Shown piece after piece: positions 26,774 to 35,057 of a stretch of DNA of 62,447 bases. The notes below the pieces were generated by a model. That model saw nothing but the letters and a program-made list of their open reading frames with translations, was not told where the DNA came from and made no database searches. The stretch lies in contig UPZS01000005.1 of assembly GCA_900538905.1 (NCBI GenBank), positions 1-62,447 of the forward strand, in the 5' to 3' direction. How positions within the stretch are numbered: position 1 is the stretch's first letter; the number at the start of each line of letters is the position of its first letter. Origin of the DNA: an uncultured Sutterella sp. (lineage in GTDB: Bacteria; Pseudomonadota; Gammaproteobacteria; Burkholderiales; Burkholderiaceae_F). The position numbers and the translations under genes are program-made.

Positions 26774-29140
26774 ATGAAAAATATCATCTGTATTGTCGGC
26801 AATCCGAATTGCGGCAAAACGACGCTTTTTAATGCTCTGACGGGCTCCAAACAGGAAGTCGGCAACTGGCCGGGCGTCACCGTCGATAAGAAAACTGGCC
26901 GTTACAGCTTTGAAGGCAGCGACGTAGAGATCGTTGACCTTCCCGGCATTTATTCCATTACGCCGGCTTCGACTTCCGGCGAAGACGAACGCATCGCCCG
27001 CGACTACATCCTCACGGATGAAGCGCAGGCAGTGATCAACATCGTTGATGCCTCCAATCTGGAACGTAACCTTTACCTGACGGCGCAACTCATTGAGATG
27101 CGCGTGCCGATGGTCGTGGCCGTCAATATGCTCGACATTGCCAAGAACCACAAGATTGAGGTGGATCTCAAGGCACTGCAGCAGGCGCTCGGTTGCCCTG
27201 TTGTGGGGCTGGTGGCAGCGCGCGAGCAGGGGGTGCGTGAACTTCAAAAGACGGTTGCGGAATTTCTGAAGAATCCGCAATTGCCTCCGATGAATGTTTC
27301 GTTCGAAGATCGTATCGAGAAGGCTCGTGAGGCGATTACTCAAGGATTGCGCAAAGAGGGCGTGGAACGTCCCGAATGGTTTGCGCTGCAGCTCGTTGAA
27401 GGTGCTCCGGGCATTGAAGACAAGCTTCCCGCCGAAGCCTACGCCAAGGTTAAGAAGATCGTTGACGATGTGAATGCCGCCTATGACGGCGACGCCGATA
27501 TCGTGGTTGCCGACGCTCGCTACAACTTTGTCAATCGCATCACGCAAAAGGCACTGATTCGTCACGGCGAAATGAGCAACACCATGACCGACAAGATCGA
27601 TCGCGTGGTCCTGAACCGCTGGTTGGGACTGCCTATCTTCCTGGCGATCATGTACGTGATGTTCCTCTTTACGCAGAACCTCGGCGGCGCTTTCATCGAC
27701 TTTTTCGACATCACGTTTGCCGGCATCTTTGTCGACGGTTTCGGTCGCCTGCTTGAGGCAGTCGGCACGCCCGAATGGCTTAAGGTTTTGCTTGCCGACG
27801 GTATCGGCGGCGGTATTACGACGGTTTCGACCTTTATTCCGCCGATCTTCTTCCTGTTCCTGTTCCTCGCCATGCTTGAGGACTCGGGTTACATGGCTCG
27901 TGCCGCGTTCGTGATGGACCGCGTAATGCGCGCGTTGGGACTTCCTGGCAAAGCTTTCGTACCGCTGATCGTGGGCTTTGGCTGCAACGTGCCTGCCATT
28001 ATGGCTACCCGCACGATGGATAAGGCAACCGACCGCATCATCACCATCATGATGGCTCCCTTCATGAGCTGTGGCGCCCGCATGCCTGTGTACGTGCTGT
28101 TTGCGACGGCGTTCTTCCCGACCAATGGCCAGAATCTGGTGTTCGGCATCTATGTGATCGGCATCATTGCCGCCATCATCACGGGCTTTTTGATTAAGCG
28201 CGTAGTGCTGCCCGGTGAAGTTTCCGCCTTCGTGATGGAAATCCCGCCGTACCACATCCCGACGGTCAAGGGCGTCATGATGCGCACGTGGGATCGCCTG
28301 AAGGCCTTCCTGAACCGTGCCGGCAAAGTGATCGTTGTGATCTGCGCCGTACTGGGTTTCTTGAACAGCTGGGGTACCGACGGTTCGTTCGGCAATGAGG
28401 ACTCCGAAAAGTCGGTCCTCTCTGAAATCGGCTACACGATCGCTCCGGTGCTCTCGCCGATGGGCGTGACGCAGGAAAACTGGCCGGCGGCTGTGGGTGT
28501 CTTTACCGGCATCTTCGCCAAGGAAGCTGTCGTCGGTACGCTCAACTCGCTCTACGACCAGATGGCTCGCGACAAGAATGCGGAAGCTGCCGGCGAAGGC
28601 GCTGCCGCACCTGCTGAAGAAGAAGCCGACGAAGGTTGGTCGCTCGGAGCCATTCTCTCGGAAGCCGGCGGCACGATCGTTGACAATCTGGCTGACCTGG
28701 GCGGAGCCTTTACTGATCCTCTCGGCATCGCCGTTGACGATTTGTCGGATACGGCATCCGCTGCCGAATCGCAGGAAGTGACGGTGACGACCATCGACAT
28801 GATGCAAAAGCTCTTCGGTTCTCAACTGGCTGCTTTTGCCTACCTGATGCTGGTGCTTCTCTACATGCCTTGCGTAGCGGCAATCGCAGCGGTTTATCGT
28901 GAGGCAGGCGCAGCCTGGACGTTGTTCCTGGCGGCCTGGACGACGGTTCTCGGCTACTCGACGGCTACCATTGTCTACCGTGTTGGCACGTTTGCACAGG
29001 ATCCGCTCTACGCGACCGTGGCCATTGTGATTTCGCTCGGCCTGCTTGCTGCTCTGTTGGTCTTCATGCGCAACTACGTGAAGAACAATCGCGGTAAGGG
29101 ACCGAAGGTGATCCCGATCGCTGTGGCGCAGCCCTCGTAA
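26774..29140 (+). CDS. feoB: Ferrous iron transporter FeoB
   Basis: FeoB is the inner-membrane Fe(II) permease with an N-terminal G-protein domain. The 788-aa protein has G1 GNPNCGKTT (residues 9-17) and G3 DLPGIYS (about 55). A helical guanine-dissociation-inhibitor-like region and about ten membrane segments follow, with the Gate motif around GCNVPAIMATR. An Ala/Glu-rich loop near 600-675 is longer than in E. coli. It is the main gene of the feo operon. A strong terminator follows it, ahead of feoC. Confidence 0.97.
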   Translation: MKNIICIVGNPNCGKTTLFNALTGSKQEVGNWPGVTVDKKTGRYSFEGSDVEIVDLPGIYSITPASTSGEDERIARDYILTDEAQAVINIVDASNLERNLYLTAQLIEMRVPMVVAVNMLDIAKNHKIEVDLKALQQALGCPVVGLVAAREQGVRELQKTVAEFLKNPQLPPMNVSFEDRIEKAREAITQGLRKEGVERPEWFALQLVEGAPGIEDKLPAEAYAKVKKIVDDVNAAYDGDADIVVADARYNFVNRITQKALIRHGEMSNTMTDKIDRVVLNRWLGLPIFLAIMYVMFLFTQNLGGAFIDFFDITFAGIFVDGFGRLLEAVGTPEWLKVLLADGIGGGITTVSTFIPPIFFLFLFLAMLEDSGYMARAAFVMDRVMRALGLPGKAFVPLIVGFGCNVPAIMATRTMDKATDRIITIMMAPFMSCGARMPVYVLFATAFFPTNGQNLVFGIYVIGIIAAIITGFLIKRVVLPGEVSAFVMEIPPYHIPTVKGVMMRTWDRLKAFLNRAGKVIVVICAVLGFLNSWGTDGSFGNEDSEKSVLSEIGYTIAPVLSPMGVTQENWPAAVGVFTGIFAKEAVVGTLNSLYDQMARDKNAEAAGEGAAAPAEEEADEGWSLGAILSEAGGTIVDNLADLGGAFTDPLGIAVDDLSDTASAAESQEVTVTTIDMMQKLFGSQLAAFAYLMLVLLYMPCVAAIAAVYREAGAAWTLFLAAWTTVLGYSTATIVYRVGTFAQDPLYATVAIVISLGLLAALLVFMRNYVKNNRGKGPKVIPIAVAQPS

Positions 29141-29189
29141 TCAAATAACCGTAAAGCTTCGGAGAACAAAACTCTGAAGCACCTGACTG

Positions 29190-29238
29190 GCCGCATCCGA
29201 TACTCAGACCAGAGACTCGCTGTCGGATGCGGCTTTTT
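29190..29238 (+). terminator. Terminator between feoB and feoC
   Basis: GCCGCATCCGA (29190-29200) pairs perfectly with TCGGATGCGGC (29223-29233) and is followed by TTTTT. It would cut feoC off from most feo transcription, or lower its dose. Confidence 0.8.
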
Positions 29239-29263
29239 CTTGCATGTAACACAAGGACAAAGT

Positions 29264-29530
29264 ATGAGCCTTTTGATGGACATTCAGGATTATTTGCGCC
29301 GTTATGGAACGGCTACACAACCGGAACTCGCGCAACAGTTCCGTACCACCTTCGAGATGGTGGAAATGGTGGCGGAGACTTTGAGAACCAAAGGTAAGGT
29401 GCGGTTCACGAAAGTACTGCCGGCGTGTGCAAGCGGTGCTTGCTCAGGATCATGCGCCCAGGCACCGAAGCATGAAGAAGGAAAGCGAGTGCCGGTGCGT
29501 GTCTATGAGTGGATCGGCACCAAACCCTGA
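29264..29530 (+). CDS. feoC: FeoC-like winged-helix protein
   Basis: FeoC-type proteins are small winged-helix proteins that bind FeoB or an iron-sulphur cluster. The 88-aa product has an N-terminal winged helix (LMDIQDYLRRYGTATQPELA) and three cysteines (55, 60 and 64 in CASGACSGSC) on the wing, where FeoC proteins place cluster ligands. I start at 29264, which has AAGGA upstream. An earlier in-frame start would lie at the terminator's T-run. Confidence 0.8.
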   Translation: MSLLMDIQDYLRRYGTATQPELAQQFRTTFEMVEMVAETLRTKGKVRFTKVLPACASGACSGSCAQAPKHEEGKRVPVRVYEWIGTKP

Positions 29531-29551
29531 CGGAGATTCGGCGCCAACTTG

Positions 29552-30031
29552 CTACAGCAGATCGTTGAGTAGAGTGGAAGGAGGCGTCTGATGAATCGGA
29601 TCGAGCCAGTTTTCGTATTTCAACCCCATGTCGGCATAAAGCTCGAAGCCGGCTCGGCGATCGCCGGAGACAAGCACAAAGTTTCGGGAAAGTGCCTGAC
29701 CGGCAATCAATGCGTCTTGAAACGACAACATACGGCCAAGACGGCGAGAGTGATCGTAAAGCTTGGCGGCAACTTCGGCGTCTTCTTTGGTAAAAGGTTC
29801 GATTTGTAAGATCTCAGTTAGTTTCTCGAAACGTTTGTGGTAACGAACGGCTTTTTTTGTCATGGCACCGTCGGGTGTCAATCGATATACGCCGTTCATA
29901 ATTTCCATCCAACTGATCGAAGATGTGAAGAAAGTAGCGCCAAAGGCAGTCTTTGACCTCAAGAGAAGGTCATTGTCTACAGCTCGGACTGCTTCGATGA
30001 GAATGTTGGTGTCCAACAGATACGAGGTCAT
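29552..30031 (-). CDS. vapC: VapC-type PIN-domain toxin
   Basis: This is a PIN-domain ribonuclease, the toxin of a type II toxin-antitoxin pair. From the ATG at 30031 it has 159 aa. It shows the acidic set of PIN domains: Asp7 (LLDTNILIE), the Glu in SWMEIMNG, the Asp in FQDALIAG and the Asp in VSGDRRAG. The start overlaps the antitoxin stop by 4 bp (ATGA), so translation is probably coupled. RNA target unknown. Confidence 0.9.
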   Translation of the reverse strand: MTSYLLDTNILIEAVRAVDNDLLLRSKTAFGATFFTSSISWMEIMNGVYRLTPDGAMTKKAVRYHKRFEKLTEILQIEPFTKEDAEVAAKLYDHSRRLGRMLSFQDALIAGQALSRNFVLVSGDRRAGFELYADMGLKYENWLDPIHQTPPSTLLNDLL

Positions 30032-30306
30032 TTGAAAAGTTCCTTCGGCGTCCACGGTTCGCGGGGTTCAATTTCGAGAGGCTCGAGCTCTTCGCCTTCT
30101 TCTCGATTGAGCTGAGCCATTTCGTGCATAAAGAGCTGAAGACTGTTACAGAAGCCTTCGGGTAGGTCGGGCTTTGGCTTGAGGATAATTTCTCCGGTAT
30201 CCGGATTGCGGCGAATCCAGACTTCTTTGGTGTCGAATCGAAATTCCTTCGGCAGCCGCACGGCCTGGCTACGGCCGGACATGAAAACTTTTGCGGTTTT
30301 GCTCAT
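30028..30306 (-). CDS. vapB: VapB-type antitoxin, AbrB-like
   Basis: The 92-aa protein has an N-terminal AbrB/SpoVT swapped-hairpin DNA-binding domain ([19 protein letters not shown]) and an acidic C-terminal half that would bind the VapC toxin. I start at the ATG at 30306; the longer upstream start reads through the likely operator. It is encoded just before vapC with an ATGA overlap. Such pairs bind their own promoter as a complex. Confidence 0.9.
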   Translation of the reverse strand: MSKTAKVFMSGRSQAVRLPKEFRFDTKEVWIRRNPDTGEIILKPKPDLPEGFCNSLQLFMHEMAQLNREEGEELEPLEIEPREPWTPKELFK

Positions 30307-30322
30307 TTTTTTGTCTAAAAAA

Positions 30323-30343
30323 GATATATCAATGGGATATATC
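30323..30343. promoter_or_regulatory. Likely VapBC operator (two GATATATC sites)
   Basis: Two copies of the palindrome GATATATC (30323-30330 and 30336-30343) lie 13 bp apart, centre to centre, some 20-40 bp before vapB. Paired palindromes at this place are typical of toxin-antitoxin autoregulation. Confidence 0.55.
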
Positions 30344-30434
30344 CAAGTGTAGCAAAGAAGCGCAATGATGTCTCTGCTCAAAGCGGTTTCGCCGTAGAAT
30401 CCTTCGGTTTCAATGATTTCTAAAGGACTTCAAA

Positions 30435-31160
30435 ATGGCCGGTGGCTTTGCGGACAAGAAAGCGTTGGTGCTTTTTTCAGGCGGACAAGACTCTACGACG
30501 TGTTTGGCGTGGGCGCTGAAAAATTTCAAGGAAGTGGAGACCGTCGGTTTTGACTACGGCCAGCGCCACACGGCTGAAATCACATGCCGCAAGCACATCC
30601 TAGAGACCATCGAAGACGTTCTGCCTTACGCCAAGGGGCGTCTCGGTCTGGATCACATGATCGACATGAAGGTCTTGGGCCAGATTTCGGAGTGCTCTCT
30701 GACGCGCGAGATCGAAATCGAGTTTGAAAAGGACGGAGTGCCCAACTCTTTCGTTCCGGCACGTAATCTTCTTTTTTTCACGTTTGCTTCTGCCATTGCA
30801 TATCGCCGCGGCGGCTCTGTTCTCGTGGGCGGCATGTGTGAAACCGACTACTCGGGCTACGCCGACTGCCGAGACAACACATTAAAGAGCCTGCAGGTGT
30901 CACTCTCTTTGGGACTTGACCGTCAGGTGGTGATTGAGACACCGTTGATGTGGCTCACGAAGGCAGAAACCTGGCAGTTGGCGCACGACCTCGGTGGTGA
31001 CGTCTTCGTGGAGTTTGTACGCACTCAGACGCACACTTGCTATATGGGTAACCACGATGTCCTGCACGACTGGGGATACGGCTGCGGCGAGTGTCCGGCC
31101 TGCAAGTTGCGTCAGGAAGGTTGGGAGAAGTGGGTCAAGAATCGACAGCACGCTCAATGA
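30435..31160 (+). CDS. queC: 7-cyano-7-deazaguanine synthase
   Basis: QueC turns 7-carboxy-7-deazaguanine into preQ0 with ATP and ammonia, on the route to queuosine in tRNA. The 241-aa protein has the PP-loop [10 protein letters not shown] (residues 13-22) and the C-terminal zinc cysteines ([12 protein letters not shown]). It stands alone. The next enzyme of the route, queF, is at 51328-52170, so the pathway genes are scattered. Confidence 0.96.
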   Translation: MAGGFADKKALVLFSGGQDSTTCLAWALKNFKEVETVGFDYGQRHTAEITCRKHILETIEDVLPYAKGRLGLDHMIDMKVLGQISECSLTREIEIEFEKDGVPNSFVPARNLLFFTFASAIAYRRGGSVLVGGMCETDYSGYADCRDNTLKSLQVSLSLGLDRQVVIETPLMWLTKAETWQLAHDLGGDVFVEFVRTQTHTCYMGNHDVLHDWGYGCGECPACKLRQEGWEKWVKNRQHAQ

Positions 31161-31230
31161 CGAGTTCTGAGTTGATGTCCGTGATGCAGATTTAGGCAGT
31201 TGTCACGGAAATCGGATATACAAATGACAC

Positions 31231-31249
31231 GGGCCGGAATTTCCGGCCC
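31231..31249. terminator. Hairpin between convergent queC and tsaD
   Basis: GGGCCGGA and TCCGGCCC pair perfectly around a 3-nt loop at 31231-31249. There is no clear T-run, so its strength as a terminator is uncertain. Confidence 0.5.
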
Positions 31250-31257
31250 GAAATGTA

Positions 31258-32334
31258 TCAGTGATTGCGGAATCGCTGTCTCGGATTGACGGCGTCCGGA
31301 TTGGCGGCTTGAGAAAGCGTCCAGCGCGGTTTGGCTGAGAAGCTCCAGCGCTTGCGGGCGTTTTGAAGTTCCTCTTCAGTCATGCGTTGCAGACGCATCA
31401 TGCCGGCCACGGCAATCATGGCGCCGTTGTCGGTGCACAAACGCTGAGGCGGGAAGAAGACTCGCGCACCGCGTTTGCGGCAGGCATCGATCAGGCTGGC
31501 TCGCAGCGTCTTATTGGCGGATACGCCGCCCGCCACTACCAACTGTTTGATGCCGGTTGTTTTGATGGCTTTGACGGCCTTGGTGGTGAGCACATCGGCA
31601 ACCGCTTCAGTAAACGCCAAAGCCAAGTCCGAACGGAACTGAGGATCCGTGGGATTCTTGGCATCGTTGACGGCGGTCAGAACAGCCGTTTTGAGCCCCG
31701 AGAAGCTCATGTCAAGCGACGGAGAGTGCAGCATCGGACGCGGCAATTCAATGGCGCCGGGCGTACCTGTTTCGGCCAGACGAGAAACCGCAGGGCCGCC
31801 GGGATAACCTTCACCTAACAACTGCGCGGTTTTGTCAAATGCTTCGCCTGCGGCGTCGTCCAGTGTTTCTCCCAACAGTTCATAGCTGCCGAACGCGTTG
31901 ACGCGCATAAATTGCGTGTGTCCGCCGCTTACCAGCAGCGCAATGAAGGGAAACTTGGGAGCAGGGTCGGCAAGGCATGCCGATAGCAGATGGCCTTCCA
32001 GGTGGTGCACGCCGACCACGGGAATGCCTAACGCATAGCCGATGGCGTGCGCGACGGACGAGCCGACCAGAAGCGCTCCGGCCAGGCCCGGTCCTTCGGT
32101 GACGGCAACGGCATCAATTTCTTCTTTCTTGACGCCTGCGCGCGACAGAACGTCGTCAATCAACACTAACGCACGGCGGATATGGTCGCGGCTGGCGAGT
32201 TCCGGCACAACGCCGCCGTATGCTCGATGCATGTCGATTTGCGTGTGAACGGCGTCGGCCAACAGTCCTTTTTCGCTGTCAATCAGCGCAACGCCGGTTT
32301 CGTCGCACGAGCTTTCAATGCCGAGAACTTTCAT
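31258..32334 (-). CDS. tsaD: tRNA t6A transferase subunit TsaD
   Basis: TsaD (with TsaB and TsaE) moves the threonylcarbamoyl group onto A37 of ANN-decoding tRNAs. The 358-aa protein has the ASKHA fold start [13 protein letters not shown] (residues 5-17), the iron-binding HHLEGHLLS motif (about 108-116) and a [12 protein letters not shown] nucleotide motif. The substrate for this step is made by the Sua5-type protein at 959-1984. Confidence 0.96.
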   Translation of the reverse strand: MKVLGIESSCDETGVALIDSEKGLLADAVHTQIDMHRAYGGVVPELASRDHIRRALVLIDDVLSRAGVKKEEIDAVAVTEGPGLAGALLVGSSVAHAIGYALGIPVVGVHHLEGHLLSACLADPAPKFPFIALLVSGGHTQFMRVNAFGSYELLGETLDDAAGEAFDKTAQLLGEGYPGGPAVSRLAETGTPGAIELPRPMLHSPSLDMSFSGLKTAVLTAVNDAKNPTDPQFRSDLALAFTEAVADVLTTKAVKAIKTTGIKQLVVAGGVSANKTLRASLIDACRKRGARVFFPPQRLCTDNGAMIAVAGMMRLQRMTEEELQNARKRWSFSAKPRWTLSQAANPDAVNPRQRFRNH

Positions 32335-32416
32335 GAGATCTAAAACTAAAAATTCGAAGTGGAGCCATTCTAGCCAGAGTGACTCATTTCCGCTCTGTTA
32401 AGTGAGGGACAAATTA

Positions 32417-32908
32417 TCAACGATGAGGACGAGGCGGAGGCGGGGGAGGAGGCATCATCATCGGTCCCCACATGAACGGCCCCCACATGAAGCGATCGTT
32501 GTAGAGCCGCTCGGTCTCCAACTCAGCTTGCAACTGTGCTTCGCGTCTCTTCGAGAGCTGAAGAGCGTTTTGCAAATCTTTTTCAATGCCAGGAGCATCA
32601 GTAGGACGCTTCATGACATAACGGAATTGATAGCCGTCACCGCAGAGCACGATCGGGTTGGGAGAGGCGACCTTGGCGCCTGAAGGCCACGTATAGGTCA
32701 CGCCAAGAATACGAGCACAACCGTCTGGGCCGCGAGAGGCATCCAGATCATCGTTGGAAAAGGACACGGAAACGGGCGTCACGCCGTACTTCTGTCCGGC
32801 AACCGTCGTGACCTCGGCACCTTCCAGGTCGCTTTCAAAGATTACGGTTGTTGAACAACCGCTTAAGAACAGAGTCGCTAGTGCGGCAGCAAGAATCGGT
32901 ATGCGCAT
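32417..32908 (-). CDS. Lipoprotein with MWGP/polyproline tail, unknown role
   Basis: The 163-aa protein has a lipoprotein signal (FLSGC, Cys about 18) and a globular middle with two cysteines. A charged coiled stretch follows (about 108-138, rich in Glu/Gln/Arg). The tail is odd: the near-repeat FMWGPFMWGPMMM, then seven prolines and a basic end. AAAGG precedes the ATG. I do not recognise a family. The tail may cross or contact the cell wall. Confidence 0.7.
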   Translation of the reverse strand: MRIPILAAALATLFLSGCSTTVIFESDLEGAEVTTVAGQKYGVTPVSVSFSNDDLDASRGPDGCARILGVTYTWPSGAKVASPNPIVLCGDGYQFRYVMKRPTDAPGIEKDLQNALQLSKRREAQLQAELETERLYNDRFMWGPFMWGPMMMPPPPPPPRPHR

Positions 32909-33011
32909 GGCTTGCCTTTGCAGGAAGGAACGTTACCCTCAATTGTAGAGGCCGCTAGGAGGAGTTGACGCCAGGCTTTGCAAAACGTTGTTGCTTAACA
33001 ATTCCTATTGT

Positions 33012-33051
33012 TGTGGATAAGAAGGATGTTCTTCACAGGTTTTGTGAATAA
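33012..33051 (-). promoter_or_regulatory. Pair of DnaA boxes
   Basis: On the minus strand TTATCCACA (33012-33020) and TTATTCACA (33043-33051) both match the DnaA box TTATNCACA exactly. They share one orientation and are 31 bp apart, about three helical turns. dnaA itself is not in the window. Confidence 0.5.
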
Positions 33052-33160
33052 GTGAGGGTGTTCGACTTCTCGGTCACTGATTTGTAATAAATTTTGCAGT
33101 GTGCCTAAAAAGTAAGCACTGAAAACTAGGCATCGAAATGGTTGAAAAATCGCTGGATAT

Positions 33161-33206
33161 GAAAAGCCCTCTGAGGCTTCGGAAGGTTCCGATCTTTCAG
33201 AGGGCT
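33161..33206 (-). terminator. Terminator of the second porin
   Basis: AGCCCTCTGA (33165-33174) pairs with TCAGAGGGCT (33197-33206). On the minus strand a TTTTC follows. It lies about 50 bp after the porin stop. Confidence 0.7.
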
Positions 33207-33255
33207 GATTGTTCAGCTAGAAGCCGAACGCTCTGTAATCAAGCTGGAGAGCTGA

Positions 33256-34458
33256 TTAGAACTTGTGACGCAGGCCAACCATCACACCGAACACATACGG
33301 ATCGGCATCGTCTTTGTTGGCCGTACCGTATTCAAGACTGTCCTGGTTGTAGGTAACGACACCGTAAACGTTGGTGCGCTTGGAGAGCGGATAGTCGTAG
33401 CCAGCAGAAACGATCCAACGGGTCATTTCATCGCCGTTGTCACCGCTATCAGCAGCTTCAGCATCCAAATATGCAGCACCGACCAGCACATTACCGCCAG
33501 CAGCCGGAATGCTACCCGACAGACCCACGCTCCAACCCTTGACCTTGCCGGCAAAGCCGTTGCTGAACGAGGAGTCGTAATTAACAGCGCCGTTGAGCTT
33601 GCTCAACTTGACTTCGTCGAAATACTGTGCACCGGCGAAGAGCTTAACAACTTCGAAATCATAATTACCGCCGAGGGTAACAGTAAGGCTGTCATCTTTA
33701 TCACCGTAGCTCAAATTGCCTGCATCAACGCCCGTCGTGATGAGGGATGCGGAACTGTAGTTGATGCTGTCAACAGCAAAATACAGGTTCAGAGGACCGT
33801 TGGCATAGCTTGCGCCGATGGCGTAGTAGCGATCGCTCGAGGATTCGTTTTCCGTACCCCAGGTCTTCTCAGTGGTCAAACCATCCTTAACGTACTCTTC
33901 GCTGAGAGTGTTGCCCATACCGTACTGAGCAAACACCTTGAAGCCGGCAAAGCTAGGCGTTTCATAGGCAATCATGTTGTCCCACATGCCGCCACCAACA
34001 GCCCAGTTACCAGCCTGAGCAGAATAGTTACCCCAAGAGGTACCGAAGGCGGAGATCACACCATACTTACCCCAAGAGCTGACGCCACCGTTGATGGAAC
34101 CCATACGGCCGAAAGCAACCTTACCGAAGCCACCTTCCAAGAAGAGCGAAGCTTCACGATGGAAGAAGGAGTCTTCATTCTTCAAAGCGCCAGTATCAGA
34201 GGAGAACTGGTTTTCGAGAATGAAGCCGACCGTCACGCCATTACCAAGATCTTCCGTGCCCTTGAGGCCGAAGCGGGAACCGGACTGCATACCGGATTCC
34301 ATGGAGAACTTGTTAACGGAATCCTTGGTAGCGACATCGCTGTCAGCATTCAAATACTGGAAGCCCGTATCAACGACACCGTAGAGCTGAACATCAGCAG
34401 CGAGAGCAGAACCGGCAAAAGCGCCGAGAACGGCAACTGCAGCAAGAGTCTTTTTCAT
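33256..34458 (-). CDS. Outer-membrane trimeric porin
   Basis: This general porin has a 400-aa precursor. A clear signal peptide ends GSALAADVQLYG (about residue 20), beta-strand patterning runs throughout, and the chain ends in phenylalanine (GLRHKF). The start has AGGA upstream. It differs from the porin at 24755: no Fur box is seen, and the leader holds a 16-bp palindrome (34490-34505). I infer that it is the main housekeeping porin. Confidence 0.94.
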   Translation of the reverse strand: MKKTLAAVAVLGAFAGSALAADVQLYGVVDTGFQYLNADSDVATKDSVNKFSMESGMQSGSRFGLKGTEDLGNGVTVGFILENQFSSDTGALKNEDSFFHREASLFLEGGFGKVAFGRMGSINGGVSSWGKYGVISAFGTSWGNYSAQAGNWAVGGGMWDNMIAYETPSFAGFKVFAQYGMGNTLSEEYVKDGLTTEKTWGTENESSSDRYYAIGASYANGPLNLYFAVDSINYSSASLITTGVDAGNLSYGDKDDSLTVTLGGNYDFEVVKLFAGAQYFDEVKLSKLNGAVNYDSSFSNGFAGKVKGWSVGLSGSIPAAGGNVLVGAAYLDAEAADSGDNGDEMTRWIVSAGYDYPLSKRTNVYGVVTYNQDSLEYGTANKDDADPYVFGVMVGLRHKF

Positions 34459-34489
34459 TTTGATTTGTTCCTATAAAAAAATAGGGGAT

Positions 34490-34505
34490 CTTTTTGATCA
34501 AAAAG
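34490..34505. promoter_or_regulatory. 16-bp palindrome in the porin leader
   Basis: CTTTTTGATCAAAAAG is a perfect palindrome 32-47 bp upstream of the porin ATG. It could be a regulator site or a leader hairpin affecting porin translation. It is not an FNR box because the spacing is wrong. Confidence 0.45.
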
Positions 34506-34562
34506 GCCCGGGATTTAAGCGTTGCAAGCCTGCAAGGAACCGCAACATGACCGAAGGCCCAA

Positions 34563-34586
34563 TCACCCTTTGTTCCGAAAGGGTGA
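34563..34586. repeat. 9-bp hairpin upstream of the porin
   Basis: TCACCCTTT (34563-34571) pairs perfectly with AAAGGGTGA (34578-34586) around a 6-nt loop. It has no T-run. It could belong to a long porin leader or a small RNA. Confidence 0.4.
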
Positions 34587-34778
34587 AGGCATTCTCACTC
34601 CGAATTGCGTAACTCTCAAATTCAAAAGCAAGCCTCAAAGGGATGTGATGCTTTTTTACAACACCTATAGGGAAAAATTGCGGTTAACGGCCCTGATCTC
34701 GCGTTGGCCTCGCATTCTTAATCGAATCAATCAAGACTTCAGTGAGAAGATAGCTCTGTCCACACAGAGGAGAGAACC

Positions 34779-34991
34779 ATGCCCTACGTCAATATCAAAC
34801 TCACCGGCGACTCCGAAGCTCCAACGCCAGAACAAAAGGAACAGCTTATCGCGGGGGTTACCAAACTCATCGCCGATGTGCTTGGCAAGGACACGACGCA
34901 TCTGGTGGTCGTCATCGATGAGGTGCCGATGACCAACTACGGCATCAACGGTAAAACCGTCAAGCAGCTGCGCTCGGAAAAGAAGGCCTAA
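34779..34991 (+). CDS. 4-oxalocrotonate tautomerase-family protein
   Basis: The 70-aa protein begins MPYVNIKL, so after Met removal it has the N-terminal proline that is the catalytic base of the family. Its size fits the small hexameric tautomerases. GAGGAGAG precedes the ATG. No catechol or dehalogenation genes are nearby, so the substrate is unknown. A hairpin follows at 35006-35031. Confidence 0.88.
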   Translation: MPYVNIKLTGDSEAPTPEQKEQLIAGVTKLIADVLGKDTTHLVVVIDEVPMTNYGINGKTVKQLRSEKKA

Positions 34992-35005
34992 CACCTGAAA
35001 ACAAG

Positions 35006-35031
35006 ACGGGCGATCCGAAAAGACCGCCCGT
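35006..35031. terminator. Hairpin between convergent tautomerase and antiporter genes
   Basis: ACGGGCG (35006-35012) pairs with CGCCCGT (35025-35031). The T-run is weak on both sides, so this is a probable but not strong bidirectional terminator. Confidence 0.5.
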
Positions 35032-35057
35032 TGGAGAAGAATTAGCTGGTTTCCTGT

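Larger units (their letters stand above)
32909..33255. other. Intergenic region with two DnaA boxes
   Basis: This 347-bp gap between two minus-strand genes holds two DnaA boxes (33012-33051), an AT-rich patch around 33075-33115 and the porin terminator (33165-33206). I see no gene. Confidence 0.5.
34459..34778. other. Divergent region between porin and tautomerase genes
   Basis: This 320-bp region carries control DNA for the minus-strand porin and the plus-strand tautomerase. It holds two structures described separately (34490-34505 and 34563-34586). No convincing open reading frame is present. Confidence 0.5.

Noticed and set aside
26537..28825. A 762-codon open frame on the minus strand opposite feoB
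   Set aside because: It is antisense to a complete feoB, its composition (His/Arg-rich) is that of a shadow frame, and it has no start signal.
33265..34476. A 403-codon open frame on the plus strand opposite the porin
   Set aside because: It is antisense to an intact porin with a signal peptide and C-terminal Phe, and shows no domain of its own.
34490..34505. Reading the porin-leader palindrome as an FNR box
   Set aside because: The half-sites are fused (TTTTTGATCAAAAA) without the 4-bp spacer that FNR needs.
34522..34932. A 136-codon plus-strand frame overlapping the tautomerase gene
   Set aside because: It overlaps the well-supported tautomerase in another frame and looks like translated leader DNA.
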